Origin: an uncultured Vibrio sp.
GTDB taxonomy: Bacteria > Pseudomonadota > Gammaproteobacteria > Enterobacterales > Vibrionaceae
DNA length: 64,000 nt
NCBI GenBank assembly: GCA_947504195.1
Contig: CANNGN010000003.1
Location: forward strand, 62,001 to 126,000
Reading direction: 5' to 3'
Below, piece after piece: positions 8,529-17,782 of the stretch. A program made the position numbers and the translations under genes. The notes beneath the pieces are model-generated. The model was not told where the DNA came from, did not search any database, and saw nothing but the letters and a program-made list of their open reading frames with translations. Positions within the stretch are counted from its first letter, which is position 1. The number at the start of each line of letters is the position of its first letter.

Positions 8529-9415
8529 AAACACTATCACGTAAACAGCTAACCATATTAGGTTTACTCAGTCCCACATCGTTGTTTCTATTTGTATTTT
8601 TCATTATCCCTCTACTAACAATGCTAACGTTTAGCTTTCTCGAAGCTGGACTGTATGGCGGAGTAGAATGGAATTTCTATCATTGGAATTACGGTAGAAT
8701 ATTTGGCTGGGCTGACGGCTTTTATGAAGAGTTCGACAGTGTCTATTTAGAAATATTTTTACGCTCAGTTGGGTTGGCACTGGTTACGGTTGTCTGTACG
8801 TTTGTTATTTGTTATCCGGTCGCATTCTGGATGACGACACTTTCCCCGAAAGCAAAAGCGATGTTCGTACTGTTAATCACACTGCCATTTTTTGTCAGTA
8901 TGATCGTCAGGCTGTACGCGTGGATTTTAATCCTAAGAGACTCTGGATTTGCCAATCAATTTTTGCAATGGTTAGGCGTAATAGAGCAACCAATAAGCCT
9001 TATGTTTACCGGAACGGCGGTCATCATTGGCATGGTGTATATATTTATTCCATTTATGTTCCTGCCCATTTATTCGAGCGTAGAAAAGCTTGATAAGACA
9101 CTCATCCAAGCCTCTCAAGACTTGGGCGCTTCCCCCATTACAACATTTCGACGCGTCATTTTTCCGATGACCTTACCCGGCGTCGCGGCAGGATCTCTAT
9201 TGGTCTTTATTCCAAGTTTGGGCAACTTCGTTGTACCCAATCTACTTGGAGGCTCAAAAGTTATCATGATCGGGAACATGGTTGAGCAGCAATTTCTTTA
9301 TGCTAGGAATTGGCCATTTGGTGCGGCGCTATCGATGGTTATCACCTTCTTTATGCTCATTCTTCTTGCTTTATATGTGTATCGTTCAAGACCGAACAAT
9401 ACGGACAAAAACTAG
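8525..9415 (+). CDS. ABC transporter permease, PotB-like
   Basis: Inner-membrane permease of 296 residues with six predicted helices, the first at about 20-42. The EAA loop is near residues 196-215 (ASQDLGASPITTFRRVIFPM). Unlike the permease at the window start it has no giant periplasmic insertion, only a moderate loop at about 45-85. It is coupled to the ATPase gene by a 4-base overlap, and 9 bases separate it from the second permease gene. Confidence 0.93.
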   Translation: MKTLSRKQLTILGLLSPTSLFLFVFFIIPLLTMLTFSFLEAGLYGGVEWNFYHWNYGRIFGWADGFYEEFDSVYLEIFLRSVGLALVTVVCTFVICYPVAFWMTTLSPKAKAMFVLLITLPFFVSMIVRLYAWILILRDSGFANQFLQWLGVIEQPISLMFTGTAVIIGMVYIFIPFMFLPIYSSVEKLDKTLIQASQDLGASPITTFRRVIFPMTLPGVAAGSLLVFIPSLGNFVVPNLLGGSKVIMIGNMVEQQFLYARNWPFGAALSMVITFFMLILLALYVYRSRPNNTDKN

Positions 9416-9424
9416 GGACAGCAC

Positions 9425-10264
9425 ATGAAAAAATCAACGCCTTTACATAAATTATTGTCCATATATAGCATTTTGTTTTTTGTATTCCTTTATGCTCCGG
9501 TTATCTTAATTGTCGTTTATTCATTTAACGCAAACCCCATTAACATTATGATTTGGGAAGGATTTACGTTCGACTGGTACAAAACTATATTTGGAATGCA
9601 GACAGAATTCACGTCGGATTCAAGATATGTCGATTCGACCAGCCAACTGCTCCATGCACTAACGAATAGCCTTATCGTTGCGTTATGTGCAACGTGTATT
9701 TCTACAGTATTAGGGACGAGTACGGCATTGGCCATCGCTAGATATCGGTTTAAATTTCAATCTTTTTATCGACTATTAATGTTTACCCCAATGGTGATGC
9801 CTGACATCGTACTAGGCATTGCGCTTCTTATCTTCTTTGTCAGTATTGGGTTTTCCCTCGGCACTACCACGATCATAATCGGCCATTGTACGTTCCTAAC
9901 CAGTTATGTATTTGTCGTTGTTAGTGCTCGCTTGGCAAACATGAATCCAATGCTAGAAGACGCTTCATCCGATCTTGGTGCAAATGAATGGGAAACCTTT
10001 AAACGCGTTACGTTACCGTTAATTTTACCCGGCATCATTGGCGGCGCACTTCTCAGTTTCATTATTTCAATGGATGACTTGGTGATCACCTATTTCATTA
10101 GCGGCGTCGATTCAACCACTCTACCCGTGTTTATTCTCGGGATGATCCGACGCGGAATTAAACCCGAAATAAATGCAATAGCGACTTTGATGCTGATATT
10201 TTCCATCATCGTGGCAACCGCTGGAATTTATTTCAAAGCAAAAAATGGCCCCACACAAAAATAA
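9425..10264 (+). CDS. ABC transporter permease, PotC-like
   Basis: Second permease of the 6274-10264 importer, 279 residues, six predicted helices. The EAA loop is near residues 180-199 (DLGANEWETFKRVTLPLILP). It is paired with the preceding PotB-like protein. The next gene, a beta-aminopeptidase, starts 18 bases later, so transport and hydrolysis are probably made from one transcript. Confidence 0.93.
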   Translation: MKKSTPLHKLLSIYSILFFVFLYAPVILIVVYSFNANPINIMIWEGFTFDWYKTIFGMQTEFTSDSRYVDSTSQLLHALTNSLIVALCATCISTVLGTSTALAIARYRFKFQSFYRLLMFTPMVMPDIVLGIALLIFFVSIGFSLGTTTIIIGHCTFLTSYVFVVVSARLANMNPMLEDASSDLGANEWETFKRVTLPLILPGIIGGALLSFIISMDDLVITYFISGVDSTTLPVFILGMIRRGIKPEINAIATLMLIFSIIVATAGIYFKAKNGPTQK

Positions 10265-10282
10265 GAAAAATGGAATTTTGGT

Positions 10283-11392
10283 ATGAAACACACGTTACGA
10301 GCTAGAGAGCTAGGCCTCCCTTTTCCGGGAAAAACAGGGAAATATAATTCGATTACCGACGTGCCTGGAGTCCTTGTGGGCTATAAGACACTCATCAATG
10401 ACGACCCAATATCGCCCGCTAGAACCGGCGTCACGGCGATTCTACCTCGAGGGTATGAAGATACCCCTAAACCTGTTTGGGCGGGAACCTTTGCCCTAAA
10501 CGGGAATGGTGAAATGACCGGAACTCACTGGATTCAAGACGGCGGTTATTTTACTGGGCCAATCATGCTCACCAATTCTCATGGTGTCGGCATCACTCAT
10601 CATGCAACGGTTAAATGGATGATAAATAAATATCGAAAAGAGTGGACCGAGAATCACCTTTGGTCGATGCCAGTCGTCGCAGAAACTTACGATGGTGTCT
10701 TAAATGACATAAATGCAATGCATGTCACCGAAAGCGATGCCACGGATGCGCTAAATACGGCAAAAACAGGCGTGATTGCCGAGGGTAACGTAGGCGGTGG
10801 TACGGGTATGATTGCTTATGACTTTAAGGGAGGAACGGGCACGTCTTCACGATTGATCGACATTGATGATGAAACATATACCGTGGCGACGTTGGTTCAA
10901 GCCAATCATGGTATTCGACCTTGGCTCAATGTGTTAGGTGCGCCTGTTGGGAAATGCCTAGTTGAAGACCGCATCCATGAAAAATCGGAAAAGGGATCGA
11001 TTATCGTAATCATTGCAACGGATGCGCCAATGGAACCTCACCAGCTACGACGCATGGCCAAACGAGCAGCAATTGGTATCGGCCGAAATGGATCTCCAGG
11101 AGGGAACAACTCGGGCGATATTTTCTTAGCGTTTAGTACTGCCAATGAACAGTCATTACCTCAACTATCGGGCGCCTACCGCAACATGGTTAGTTTAAAT
11201 GATGAGTTGTTTGATGAGTTTTATCAAGCAACCGTTGAATGTGTCGAAGAATCGGTAATCAATGCCATGGTGGCAGCTGAAGATATGACAACCTTCAAAC
11301 ACCCTGAAGAAGCGGTTTGTCGAGCCATTGACCACCAAGAGTTAGCCAATATCGTTAACTCATTTCATCAAAATACCTATACGTCGCTCTAA
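10283..11392 (+). CDS. P1/S58 family peptidase (DmpA/BapA-type beta-aminopeptidase)
   Basis: Self-processing N-terminal nucleophile aminopeptidase of 369 residues. The family start (GKTGKYNSITDVPGVLVGY) and the processing site GGNNSGDIFLAF are both present. Autocleavage between Asn276 and Ser277 would free Ser277 as nucleophile, as in BapA (Asn-Ser), whereas DmpA uses Gly-Ser. Members release N-terminal D- or beta-amino acids from small peptides and amides. It has no signal peptide and is therefore cytoplasmic. It is the last gene of the polyamine-type transporter operon, which suggests that the importer brings in a peptide-like or beta-amino-acid amide that this enzyme cleaves. The omega-transaminase nearby could then process beta-alanine. 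This pathway is inference. Confidence 0.9.
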   Translation: MKHTLRARELGLPFPGKTGKYNSITDVPGVLVGYKTLINDDPISPARTGVTAILPRGYEDTPKPVWAGTFALNGNGEMTGTHWIQDGGYFTGPIMLTNSHGVGITHHATVKWMINKYRKEWTENHLWSMPVVAETYDGVLNDINAMHVTESDATDALNTAKTGVIAEGNVGGGTGMIAYDFKGGTGTSSRLIDIDDETYTVATLVQANHGIRPWLNVLGAPVGKCLVEDRIHEKSEKGSIIVIIATDAPMEPHQLRRMAKRAAIGIGRNGSPGGNNSGDIFLAFSTANEQSLPQLSGAYRNMVSLNDELFDEFYQATVECVEESVINAMVAAEDMTTFKHPEEAVCRAIDHQELANIVNSFHQNTYTSL

Positions 11393-11411
11393 TCGACCTT
11401 AGCATTAAAAT

Positions 11412-11443
11412 AAGGGGATACTTGAATTACTTCAGTACCCCTT
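11412..11443. terminator. Bidirectional terminator hairpin between convergent genes
   Basis: Stem AAGGGGATACT / AGTACCCCTT (one bulged A) with an 11-base loop, between the plus-strand peptidase stop and the minus-strand oxidoreductase stop. On the minus strand it is followed by a T-rich stretch (TTATTTTAA). Confidence 0.65.
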
Positions 11444-11507
11444 CTTCCAATAACAAATCAAATACCGCTTGAGCTTTCTCGGTGATTGTTCGGCACTAAT
11501 GCAAGTT

Positions 11508-13187
11508 TTATTCTGGCGTAGTATCTCTTTGCTTTTCTTCCCAGTTCTGAGCAATCCAAACTGGAGCATCTATTACGTCCAATAGAGGACGTTTCAAAAT
11601 ATGATCAGCCGCTTTTTCTGCGACCATAATCGTTGGCGCATTTAGGTTCCCGTTGGTTATCGATGGAAAAATAGAAGAATCGACAACTCTCAATTTATCA
11701 ATACCTATCACACGACATTCTGAATCAACCACAGCCATTGGATCGGATGTATCTCCCATTTTACACGTACACGACGGGTGATATGCACTTTCTACATTTG
11801 AACGTACCCATTGATCAATTTCACTGTCCGTTTGCACATTTTGGCCAGGTTGGATTTCTTCATCTCGATAGTTATCAAGCGCTGGCTGACTTAATATCTC
11901 ACGAGTTAATCGGATGCAGTCGCGCCAATCTTGAATGTCTTCTTCTGTCGATAAATAATTGAATTTGATTGATGGCTGGTCATACGGGTCATTTGATGTA
12001 ACCCAGACCTTGCCGCGGCTAGTGGGTTTATTCGGCCCCACGTGGACTTGAAAACCGTGTCCATCAAATGCCGCTTGACCGTCATATCTCATCGCAGCAG
12101 GTAGAAAATGATATTGAATATTTGGCCATTTCAATCCAGCTCGAGAACGAATAAACGCGCACGATTCAAAATGGTTAGTGGCTCCTAAACCTTTTTTAGT
12201 CAAAATCCACTCGGCTCCAATCATTCCTTTGCTTATGAGATCTATCTTGCTATTTAACGTTATTGGCGATTTACAACGATATTGAAAATAGACTTCTAGA
12301 TGATCCTGAAGGTTCTCGCCAACCCCAGGTAATTCTTTATGAACTTCAATGTCTGCTTGTTCTAGTACCTCTTTAGGGCCGATTCCTGAAAGCTGTAACA
12401 ACTGAACCGAACCAATCGAACCCGCTGATGAGATCACTTCTTGATCGGCGTAAGCTGTGCTTATTTTTCCTTTTTGCTCAAACTCGACTCCAACAGCAAC
12501 ACCATCTTCAATAACCACTTTACGAGCGACAACATGCTTGATAACCGTTAAATTGGTGCGCTTAATCGCTCGCTTTAAATACGCATTCGATGTAGACGCG
12601 CGCACACCATTTTTAACCGTCATATGCATAGGGCCAAATCCCTCTTGCTGATAACCGTTGTAGTCCTCGGTCACGGGGTAACCCGCATCTTTACCCGCAT
12701 CAATAAACGCTTGATATAGCGGGTTCAGCTTCATTTCATTGCCATTACAGGTTGACAGCGGCCCGCTACCGCCTCGATAAGTTGACTCACCATCACTCCA
12801 AGTTTCAGCGCGCTTAAAGTAAGGTAAACAGTGACTGTATCCCCATCCAGCCGCACCGTGTTCTTGCCACTCATCAAAGTCGCATGCATGCCCTCTGACA
12901 TACACCATGCCATTAATCGACGAACTGCCACCTAGTACCTTTCCACGGGGACAATGTAATTTACGACCATCTAACCCACTTTCACTCAATGACTCGAATT
13001 GCCACGCGTATTTTGGAGTGTTCATGGGATAAGAAAGCGCAGTCGGCATTTGAATGAAAATACTGCGATCAGAGCCACCGGCCTCGAGTAAGAGAACTGA
13101 GTTTTTTCCTGATTCAGTTAAACGATCGGCAAGTACACAACCTGCCGAACCTGCCCCTACTATGATGTAATCGTATCGATTAGCCAT
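11508..13187 (-). CDS. GMC-family oxidoreductase (choline dehydrogenase-like)
   Basis: FAD-dependent alcohol dehydrogenase/oxidase of 559 residues, usual GMC length. The N-terminal Rossmann motif is [17 protein letters not shown] (6-22). The GMC signature region [18 protein letters not shown] is at about 83-100, and the C-terminal catalytic histidine lies in [10 protein letters not shown] (about 465-474). Similarity of layout to BetA suggests an alcohol such as choline or an amino alcohol, but no betB or betI is adjacent, so a betA symbol is not justified. It is monocistronic and convergent with the peptidase gene. Confidence 0.9.
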   Translation of the reverse strand: MANRYDYIIVGAGSAGCVLADRLTESGKNSVLLLEAGGSDRSIFIQMPTALSYPMNTPKYAWQFESLSESGLDGRKLHCPRGKVLGGSSSINGMVYVRGHACDFDEWQEHGAAGWGYSHCLPYFKRAETWSDGESTYRGGSGPLSTCNGNEMKLNPLYQAFIDAGKDAGYPVTEDYNGYQQEGFGPMHMTVKNGVRASTSNAYLKRAIKRTNLTVIKHVVARKVVIEDGVAVGVEFEQKGKISTAYADQEVISSAGSIGSVQLLQLSGIGPKEVLEQADIEVHKELPGVGENLQDHLEVYFQYRCKSPITLNSKIDLISKGMIGAEWILTKKGLGATNHFESCAFIRSRAGLKWPNIQYHFLPAAMRYDGQAAFDGHGFQVHVGPNKPTSRGKVWVTSNDPYDQPSIKFNYLSTEEDIQDWRDCIRLTREILSQPALDNYRDEEIQPGQNVQTDSEIDQWVRSNVESAYHPSCTCKMGDTSDPMAVVDSECRVIGIDKLRVVDSSIFPSITNGNLNAPTIMVAEKAADHILKRPLLDVIDAPVWIAQNWEEKQRDTTPE

Positions 13188-14092
13188 TTACAAATATGCT
13201 CCTTACTAATACGGACTCTCAAAGCTTCCCAGCCTGATAAATACGCGTTTTGTTTGTGTATGATTAAAGATGAGCTCACCCAGTTCTCTCGATCAACTCT
13301 AAAATGTCTGTAACCACCCGTGACCATTTCAGCGGAGAGTTATTCCAAATCTTATTCCAACACCTTCTAGCGTGAAGTTGATAGAGAACGCGGTGAGCTC
13401 ACGATATATTTTGAGTTAATACCGCACCAGCTAAGCACCATAATCACTGTTACTGTGTGGATACTTGCTATGAGTCTACTATCCTCGGATCATTCAAGAT
13501 GCTGAATTTGTTGTCAAGACAGGATCATGCTAAACCAGAAGAAAGTGATATTATAAACCTAATTATTAGCTCAAGTTTTTCTTATAAAAAAAGGCAAGAG
13601 CTCAAAGTTGTTGATTCTTTATTTATAAGCGGCAACCTATTTTAGGCGAGTCGGTTACTACTGCACGAGAACAGTAACCAAATACCTATATTGTGCCATT
13701 TAAGGCAAGCGCCAACTCGGTGCTTTACCCTGTCATACCTTGAATTTCTCGTATTATTTTTAAGAATCATTCTTTAATTTGACGCTGATTAGAAACCAAA
13801 TTAATACGTTCATTAGCATATGTCACCGCCGTAAAATCACTCTTTGGCATAACTCTCTAAATCACTAAAGTCGTGCAGTTCTGCACCATTTACTCTTTGT
13901 TTCAACTTCGGCATTCTAGCTTGAAAGACACGAAAATAAACCTAAACAAAATCAATGAATTAATATCAAATCATAGTATTTATCTATAAATACTGCGTTA
14001 CTTTCTAGCAAGGTTATATAACAAAACTCCGTCTAGAAGGGATTTATTGATTAAACATTTCTTTTTAAACAAACGTCAGGAAGGATCCTCAT
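13188..14092. other. Long non-coding gap with a palindromic element
   Basis: No gene with support was found in these 905 bases. The only ORF over 60 codons (13457-13645) has no Shine-Dalgarno sequence and no recognisable protein. The gap contains the imperfect inverted-repeat element at 13271-13403, a small 7-bp hairpin (GGTTACT / AGTAACC, 13653-13679), and the promoter and GGAAGGA ribosome site of the 14093 gene. Confidence 0.6.
13271..13403. repeat. Imperfect inverted-repeat element of about 130 bp
   Basis: Outer arms of about 30 bases (13271-13300 and 13371-13403) pair as TGAGCTCACC..GTTCTCT..ATCAAC with a few mismatches and a 2-base bulge. An inner dyad AACTCT (13295-13300) / AGAGTT (13336-13341) and a tandem TTATTCCAA (13340-13348 and 13352-13360) lie inside. 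No coding potential is seen. It could be a miniature mobile or repeat element or a folded RNA. A genome-wide copy count is needed to tell. Confidence 0.5.
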
Positions 14093-15121
14093 ATGAATTT
14101 CAAATTTAATGCCCTAACGACTACCGTGATATCGTCGTTATTACTTATGTCGAGTACTGCTTTTGCTGAGACTTCGACACTCGACAGAATTAAACAAAGT
14201 GGGTACTTAACATGTGGCGTGAGTACTGGGTTACCCGGATTCTCGAACCCAAACTCAAAAGGCGAATGGGAAGGCTTAGATGTTGGATATTGCCAAGCAC
14301 TTGCGGCAGCAGTGATCGGCGATAAAACCAAAGTGAAATACATCCCACTCACACCAAAGGAACGATTTACTGCGCTACAGTCAGGCGAAGTCGATGTGCT
14401 CTCTCGCAACACTACTTGGACTTATACCCGTGATACAGCCCTCGGCTTGAACTTTGCCGGTGTCACTTACTACGATGGTCAAGGGTTCATGGTATTTAAA
14501 GATTTGGGGGTAAGCAGCGTTGATGAACTCGACGGGGCGTCGGTTTGTGTTCAAGCTGGTAGCACTACAGAATTAAACTTAGCTGACTATTTCCGTAGTC
14601 ATGGAATGTCTTACCAACCCGTTGTATTTGATACACCAAACCAGACTAAGAAAGGCTTTGATTCCGGACGATGTGATGTGTTAACGACCGATCAATCTGG
14701 ATTATATGCCCTGCGCTTGGAACTGGAAGACCCATCTAACGCCATCATTTTGCCAGAAATAATCTCGAAAGAGCCACTTGGCCCAGTAGTACGTCAAGGC
14801 GACGATAATTGGCTAAATATCACTAAGTGGACGCTGTTTACAATGATTAACGCGGAAGAATATGGAATAACGTCTAAAAACGTCGATCAAATGAGAGAGT
14901 CGAACGATCCAAATGTTAGACGCATATTAGGTGTTGAAGGCCCTAAAGGTAAACCACTGAGTTTATCAGATGATTGGAGCTATCAAATTATCAAACAAGT
15001 TGGCAATTATGGTGAGCTATTTGAAAGCCAAGTCGGATCGGGTTCTCCACTTCAAATCGCCCGTGGTGTTAATGCACTTTGGAAAGATGGCGGCTTTATG
15101 TACGCACCACCAATACGCTAA
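14093..15121 (+). CDS. Periplasmic amino-acid-binding protein (AapJ/BztA-like)
   Basis: Solute-binding protein of 342 residues. The signal peptide is residues 1-25 (hydrophobic TTTVISSLLLMSSTAFA, cleavage AFA-ET). The mature start STLDRIKQSGYLTCGVSTGLPG and the SRNTTWTYTRDT segment (about 102-113) are typical of the general L-amino acid binding proteins AapJ and BztA. It has a strong GGAAGGA ribosome site. No aapQMP permease or ATPase genes follow. The next gene is a racemase-family gene after a hairpin, so this is an orphan binding protein. It may deliver acidic amino acids to a transporter encoded elsewhere. Confidence 0.9.
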   Translation: MNFKFNALTTTVISSLLLMSSTAFAETSTLDRIKQSGYLTCGVSTGLPGFSNPNSKGEWEGLDVGYCQALAAAVIGDKTKVKYIPLTPKERFTALQSGEVDVLSRNTTWTYTRDTALGLNFAGVTYYDGQGFMVFKDLGVSSVDELDGASVCVQAGSTTELNLADYFRSHGMSYQPVVFDTPNQTKKGFDSGRCDVLTTDQSGLYALRLELEDPSNAIILPEIISKEPLGPVVRQGDDNWLNITKWTLFTMINAEEYGITSKNVDQMRESNDPNVRRILGVEGPKGKPLSLSDDWSYQIIKQVGNYGELFESQVGSGSPLQIARGVNALWKDGGFMYAPPIR

Positions 15122-15141
15122 TGATGCTCCAATAAGAATAT

Positions 15142-15169
15142 GTGGCGCAGTCTGAATCGACTGCGTCAC
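15142..15169 (+). terminator. Hairpin between binding-protein and racemase genes
   Basis: Stem GTGGCGCAGTC / GACTGCGTCAC (11 bp with one G-T pair) with a 6-base loop, 20 bases after the stop at 15121. It is followed by AAAACAATG rather than T residues, so it is probably a partial terminator or 3' stabiliser. Confidence 0.55.
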
Positions 15170-15249
15170 AAAACAATGAATTAACTGATTAAAAGATTTA
15201 AATTGAAGCCTACCATTTCGCTTTAAGTTCGGAGCTTGGAGAAGTCACA

Positions 15250-16005
15250 TTGAGAAAAATCGGGATAATCGGCGGCTTAGCTTGGCCCTCAACCATGGAT
15301 TACTATCGCCTATTGAATCAAAAAGCTAACCATCACTTCCAGCAAAAAGGGGAGCCAACCCCATACTCAACAGTGCCGATGGTGATTGAATCGTTAAACG
15401 TCAACGAACCTAGAAAGATTCGTGGTGAGCAGGGGAATGAAGCATCATGGGTAGAACATGATTCCTATTTTCGAAATGTATTTGAGCAGTTAAAAAGATC
15501 AGGAGCCGAGCTCGGCGTCATTGCCAGTAACACCCCTCATACAAGATTGCATGGTATATCAAACGGACTCGACCTTCCGATTATTAGTATCTTAGAATCA
15601 ACCGCAAACACGGTTGCTTTGAATGGTGGTCAACGAGCGCTCGTATTAGGTACTCCCTTAACCATGAGCAGTCAAGCTTATCCCGATGCATTAAAAAAAC
15701 AAAATATTTCATCCATTGAAGGAGTATCGGACGGTGAAGTTGAGCGCTTATATGCGTTGATAAATAGCGACCTTCATACCGACAATATTGAGCGCTCACG
15801 CGACTATTTGCTCGAATTGAGTGAACGCTATATCTCAAATAAAGAATCGGATTTTGTTTGTCTCGCCTGTACAGAGTTACCCTTAGCGTTTCCTGAATAC
15901 CAAGATGACGCTTTTTTTCGTTTTCAAGGCATTGGTTTCATTAACACCACGGTTGCTCACGTTGAGCACATATTAGACGCAGCGTTGTCGAACGAAAATG
16001 AATAG
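15250..16005 (+). CDS. Aspartate/glutamate racemase family protein
   Basis: Cytoplasmic protein of 251 residues with the racemase-family start KIGIIGGLAWPSTMDYY. It begins with TTG, supported by GGAG 8 bases upstream. Cofactor-independent racemases use two cysteines. The second is present (CLACTELPLAF), but the first motif reads ASNTPH, with Ser where many members have Cys. It may therefore be a stereospecific enzyme like the E. coli L-Asp/Glu racemase (Thr/Cys pair), or an isomerase rather than a free racemase. It lies 128 bases after the amino-acid-binding protein gene and probably shares its transcript. Confidence 0.85.
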   Translation: MRKIGIIGGLAWPSTMDYYRLLNQKANHHFQQKGEPTPYSTVPMVIESLNVNEPRKIRGEQGNEASWVEHDSYFRNVFEQLKRSGAELGVIASNTPHTRLHGISNGLDLPIISILESTANTVALNGGQRALVLGTPLTMSSQAYPDALKKQNISSIEGVSDGEVERLYALINSDLHTDNIERSRDYLLELSERYISNKESDFVCLACTELPLAFPEYQDDAFFRFQGIGFINTTVAHVEHILDAALSNENE

Positions 16006-16035
16006 ATTTGGGTAATTCAATATTATCCTTTGCAA

Positions 16036-16063
16036 CAAAGGCATACATTAAGGTATGCCTTTG
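16036..16063. terminator. Bidirectional terminator-like hairpin
   Basis: Perfect 11-bp stem CAAAGGCATAC / GTATGCCTTTG with a 6-base loop, between the convergent racemase (plus) and allantoinase (minus) genes. Confidence 0.7.
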
Positions 16064-16105
16064 ATAAATATGAAATACTTGTTGACTATGTATCCAGAAT
16101 GAACA

Positions 16106-17017
16106 CTACATCTGTCGAGCTGCATATCTGTTAACCCAATGCTCGGCTATTTGCTCTCGGGTGGCATACCAGACATCGGGGAAGGTCTTGGTGTATTCGA
16201 TGAAACGTCTTAATGCGGCCAATCGTGCTGGTCGGCCAACCAATCGGCAATGTAGACCAATATTCAGCATTTTCGGGCCATCTTCCCCCTCTGCGTACAG
16301 TTCATCAAAAGCATCTTTTAAATACTGAAAGAACTGCTCACCACTGTTGAACCCTTGAGGTGTCGCAAAGCGCATATCATTAGTATCAAGGGTATAGGGA
16401 ACCACCAACAACGGTTTTGAATAATGATTGTCCCAGTATGGTAAATCGTCTGCATAGCTATCCGAACAATAAAGAATGTCGTCACGTTCGGCGATAAGTT
16501 CAAGTGTATAAGGACTCGTTCGTCCGGTGTACCACCCTTTCGGTTTCTTACCCGTCACTCGCTGATGAATCTCGATGGCTTCTTCAATATGGGCTTTTTC
16601 TTGTTCTCGGGTAAAGTCTTGATAATGAATCCAACGAAGCCCATGACTTGCAATTTCCCAGTTTGATTCGAGCATCGCTTTCACTGCATCGGGATTTTTT
16701 TCTAATGCTGTCGCAACACCAAATACCGTCACTGGAATCTGCTCTTTATTAAACAACCGATGAAGACGCCAGAACCCTGCACGGCTGCCATATTCGTACA
16801 TCGATTCCATGCTTAAATGTCGGTCTTGATAAGATTCGGCTCCGACGATTTCCGACAAAAATTTCTCGGAACCCTCATCACCATGGAGCACACAATTTTC
16901 TCCACCTTCTTCATAATTGATCACAAACTGTAACGCAATTTTTGCCTGATTAGGCCAATTAGGGTTTGGCGGATTCTCTCCATATCCGATTAAATCTCTT
17001 GGGTAACTATCGCTCAT
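16106..17017 (-). CDS. puuE: PuuE-type allantoinase (polysaccharide-deacetylase fold)
   Basis: Cytoplasmic hydrolase of 303 residues that opens the hydantoin ring of allantoin to give allantoate. The N-terminus PRDLIGYGENPPNPNWPN and the segment FVINYEEGGENCVLHGDEGSE (about 33-53) are characteristic of PuuE allantoinases, which have the polysaccharide-deacetylase fold and are unrelated to metal-dependent AllB. It is the last gene of the minus-strand operon with the allantoin racemase and the Liv-type transporter, which supports the ureide role. The start codon has AAGGAA upstream. Confidence 0.93.
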   Translation of the reverse strand: MSDSYPRDLIGYGENPPNPNWPNQAKIALQFVINYEEGGENCVLHGDEGSEKFLSEIVGAESYQDRHLSMESMYEYGSRAGFWRLHRLFNKEQIPVTVFGVATALEKNPDAVKAMLESNWEIASHGLRWIHYQDFTREQEKAHIEEAIEIHQRVTGKKPKGWYTGRTSPYTLELIAERDDILYCSDSYADDLPYWDNHYSKPLLVVPYTLDTNDMRFATPQGFNSGEQFFQYLKDAFDELYAEGEDGPKMLNIGLHCRLVGRPARLAALRRFIEYTKTFPDVWYATREQIAEHWVNRYAARQM

Positions 17018-17059
17018 AATTTATTCCTTTTATGATCTTACCTAACTAACTTATCCGTT

Positions 17060-17776
17060 CTAGTTAGTGTTGAAATGACAAAGTTTGTGCTCCGGTGGCG
17101 GTGCATAACCTCCCTTCCGTGTCGTTTTTAGATTTAACCTAATCAAGCTCTCACATAGACTTACAGCACAGGTAACACCATCTAATACTGGTAATGAAAA
17201 ACGTTCACTTAGTAAATCAGCCAGATCCGTCATTCCAGCGCAGCCGAGTACTATCGATTCAGCTTTATCTTCATCAATGGCTCGCTTAATTTCTTGAGCA
17301 ATAATTTCAATCGCATCCACATTACCATCTTCAAGACTAAGCACTGGTATTTCAGAAGAACGAACTCGGATGCACTGACGTTCCATTCCATAGCGAAGCA
17401 AGTTATGTTCCAAAGCTGGCACTGATCGATTTAGTGTGGAAATAACACTGAATTTATTTGATAGCATTGATGCTACTCGGTAAGCCGCCTCCCCAATACC
17501 AAGAACGGGTTTTTCCGTTACACATCGAGCTGCATCTAAGCCGGTGTCATCAAAGCAAGCGATAACAACAGCATCAAAATTCTCAGCCTCTCTTATGGCC
17601 TGTAACATCCCTGGCAGAGACATAGCCTCGTCATAGTAACCCTCTATGGACACAGGCCCCGATGCAGAAGTTACAGCCATAATCTCAGTTCCAATTGACG
17701 CCACTTTCCGAGCTTCGGTCGCTATTTTCTCTGTCATGCTCTTAGTCGTATTTGGATTAACAATAAGAATTTTCAT
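17060..17776 (-). CDS. hpxA: Allantoin racemase (HpxA-like, Asp/Glu/hydantoin racemase family)
   Basis: Cytoplasmic racemase of 238 residues that interconverts (R)- and (S)-allantoin so that a stereospecific allantoinase can use both. It starts with MKILIVNPNTTKSMTE, the signature of hydantoin/allantoin racemases. The two catalytic cysteines are visible in IACFDDTGLDAARC and VLGCAGMTDLA. It is placed between the transporter ATPase gene (6 bases upstream) and the allantoinase gene (42 bases downstream), which makes allantoin the most likely substrate. Confidence 0.9.
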   Translation of the reverse strand: MKILIVNPNTTKSMTEKIATEARKVASIGTEIMAVTSASGPVSIEGYYDEAMSLPGMLQAIREAENFDAVVIACFDDTGLDAARCVTEKPVLGIGEAAYRVASMLSNKFSVISTLNRSVPALEHNLLRYGMERQCIRVRSSEIPVLSLEDGNVDAIEIIAQEIKRAIDEDKAESIVLGCAGMTDLADLLSERFSLPVLDGVTCAVSLCESLIRLNLKTTRKGGYAPPPEHKLCHFNTN

Positions 17777-17782
17777 GATGCT

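Noticed and set aside
13457..13645. 62-codon ORF in the long gap before the amino-acid-binding protein gene
   Set aside because: No ribosome site, no recognisable protein pattern, and the region is otherwise structured non-coding DNA.
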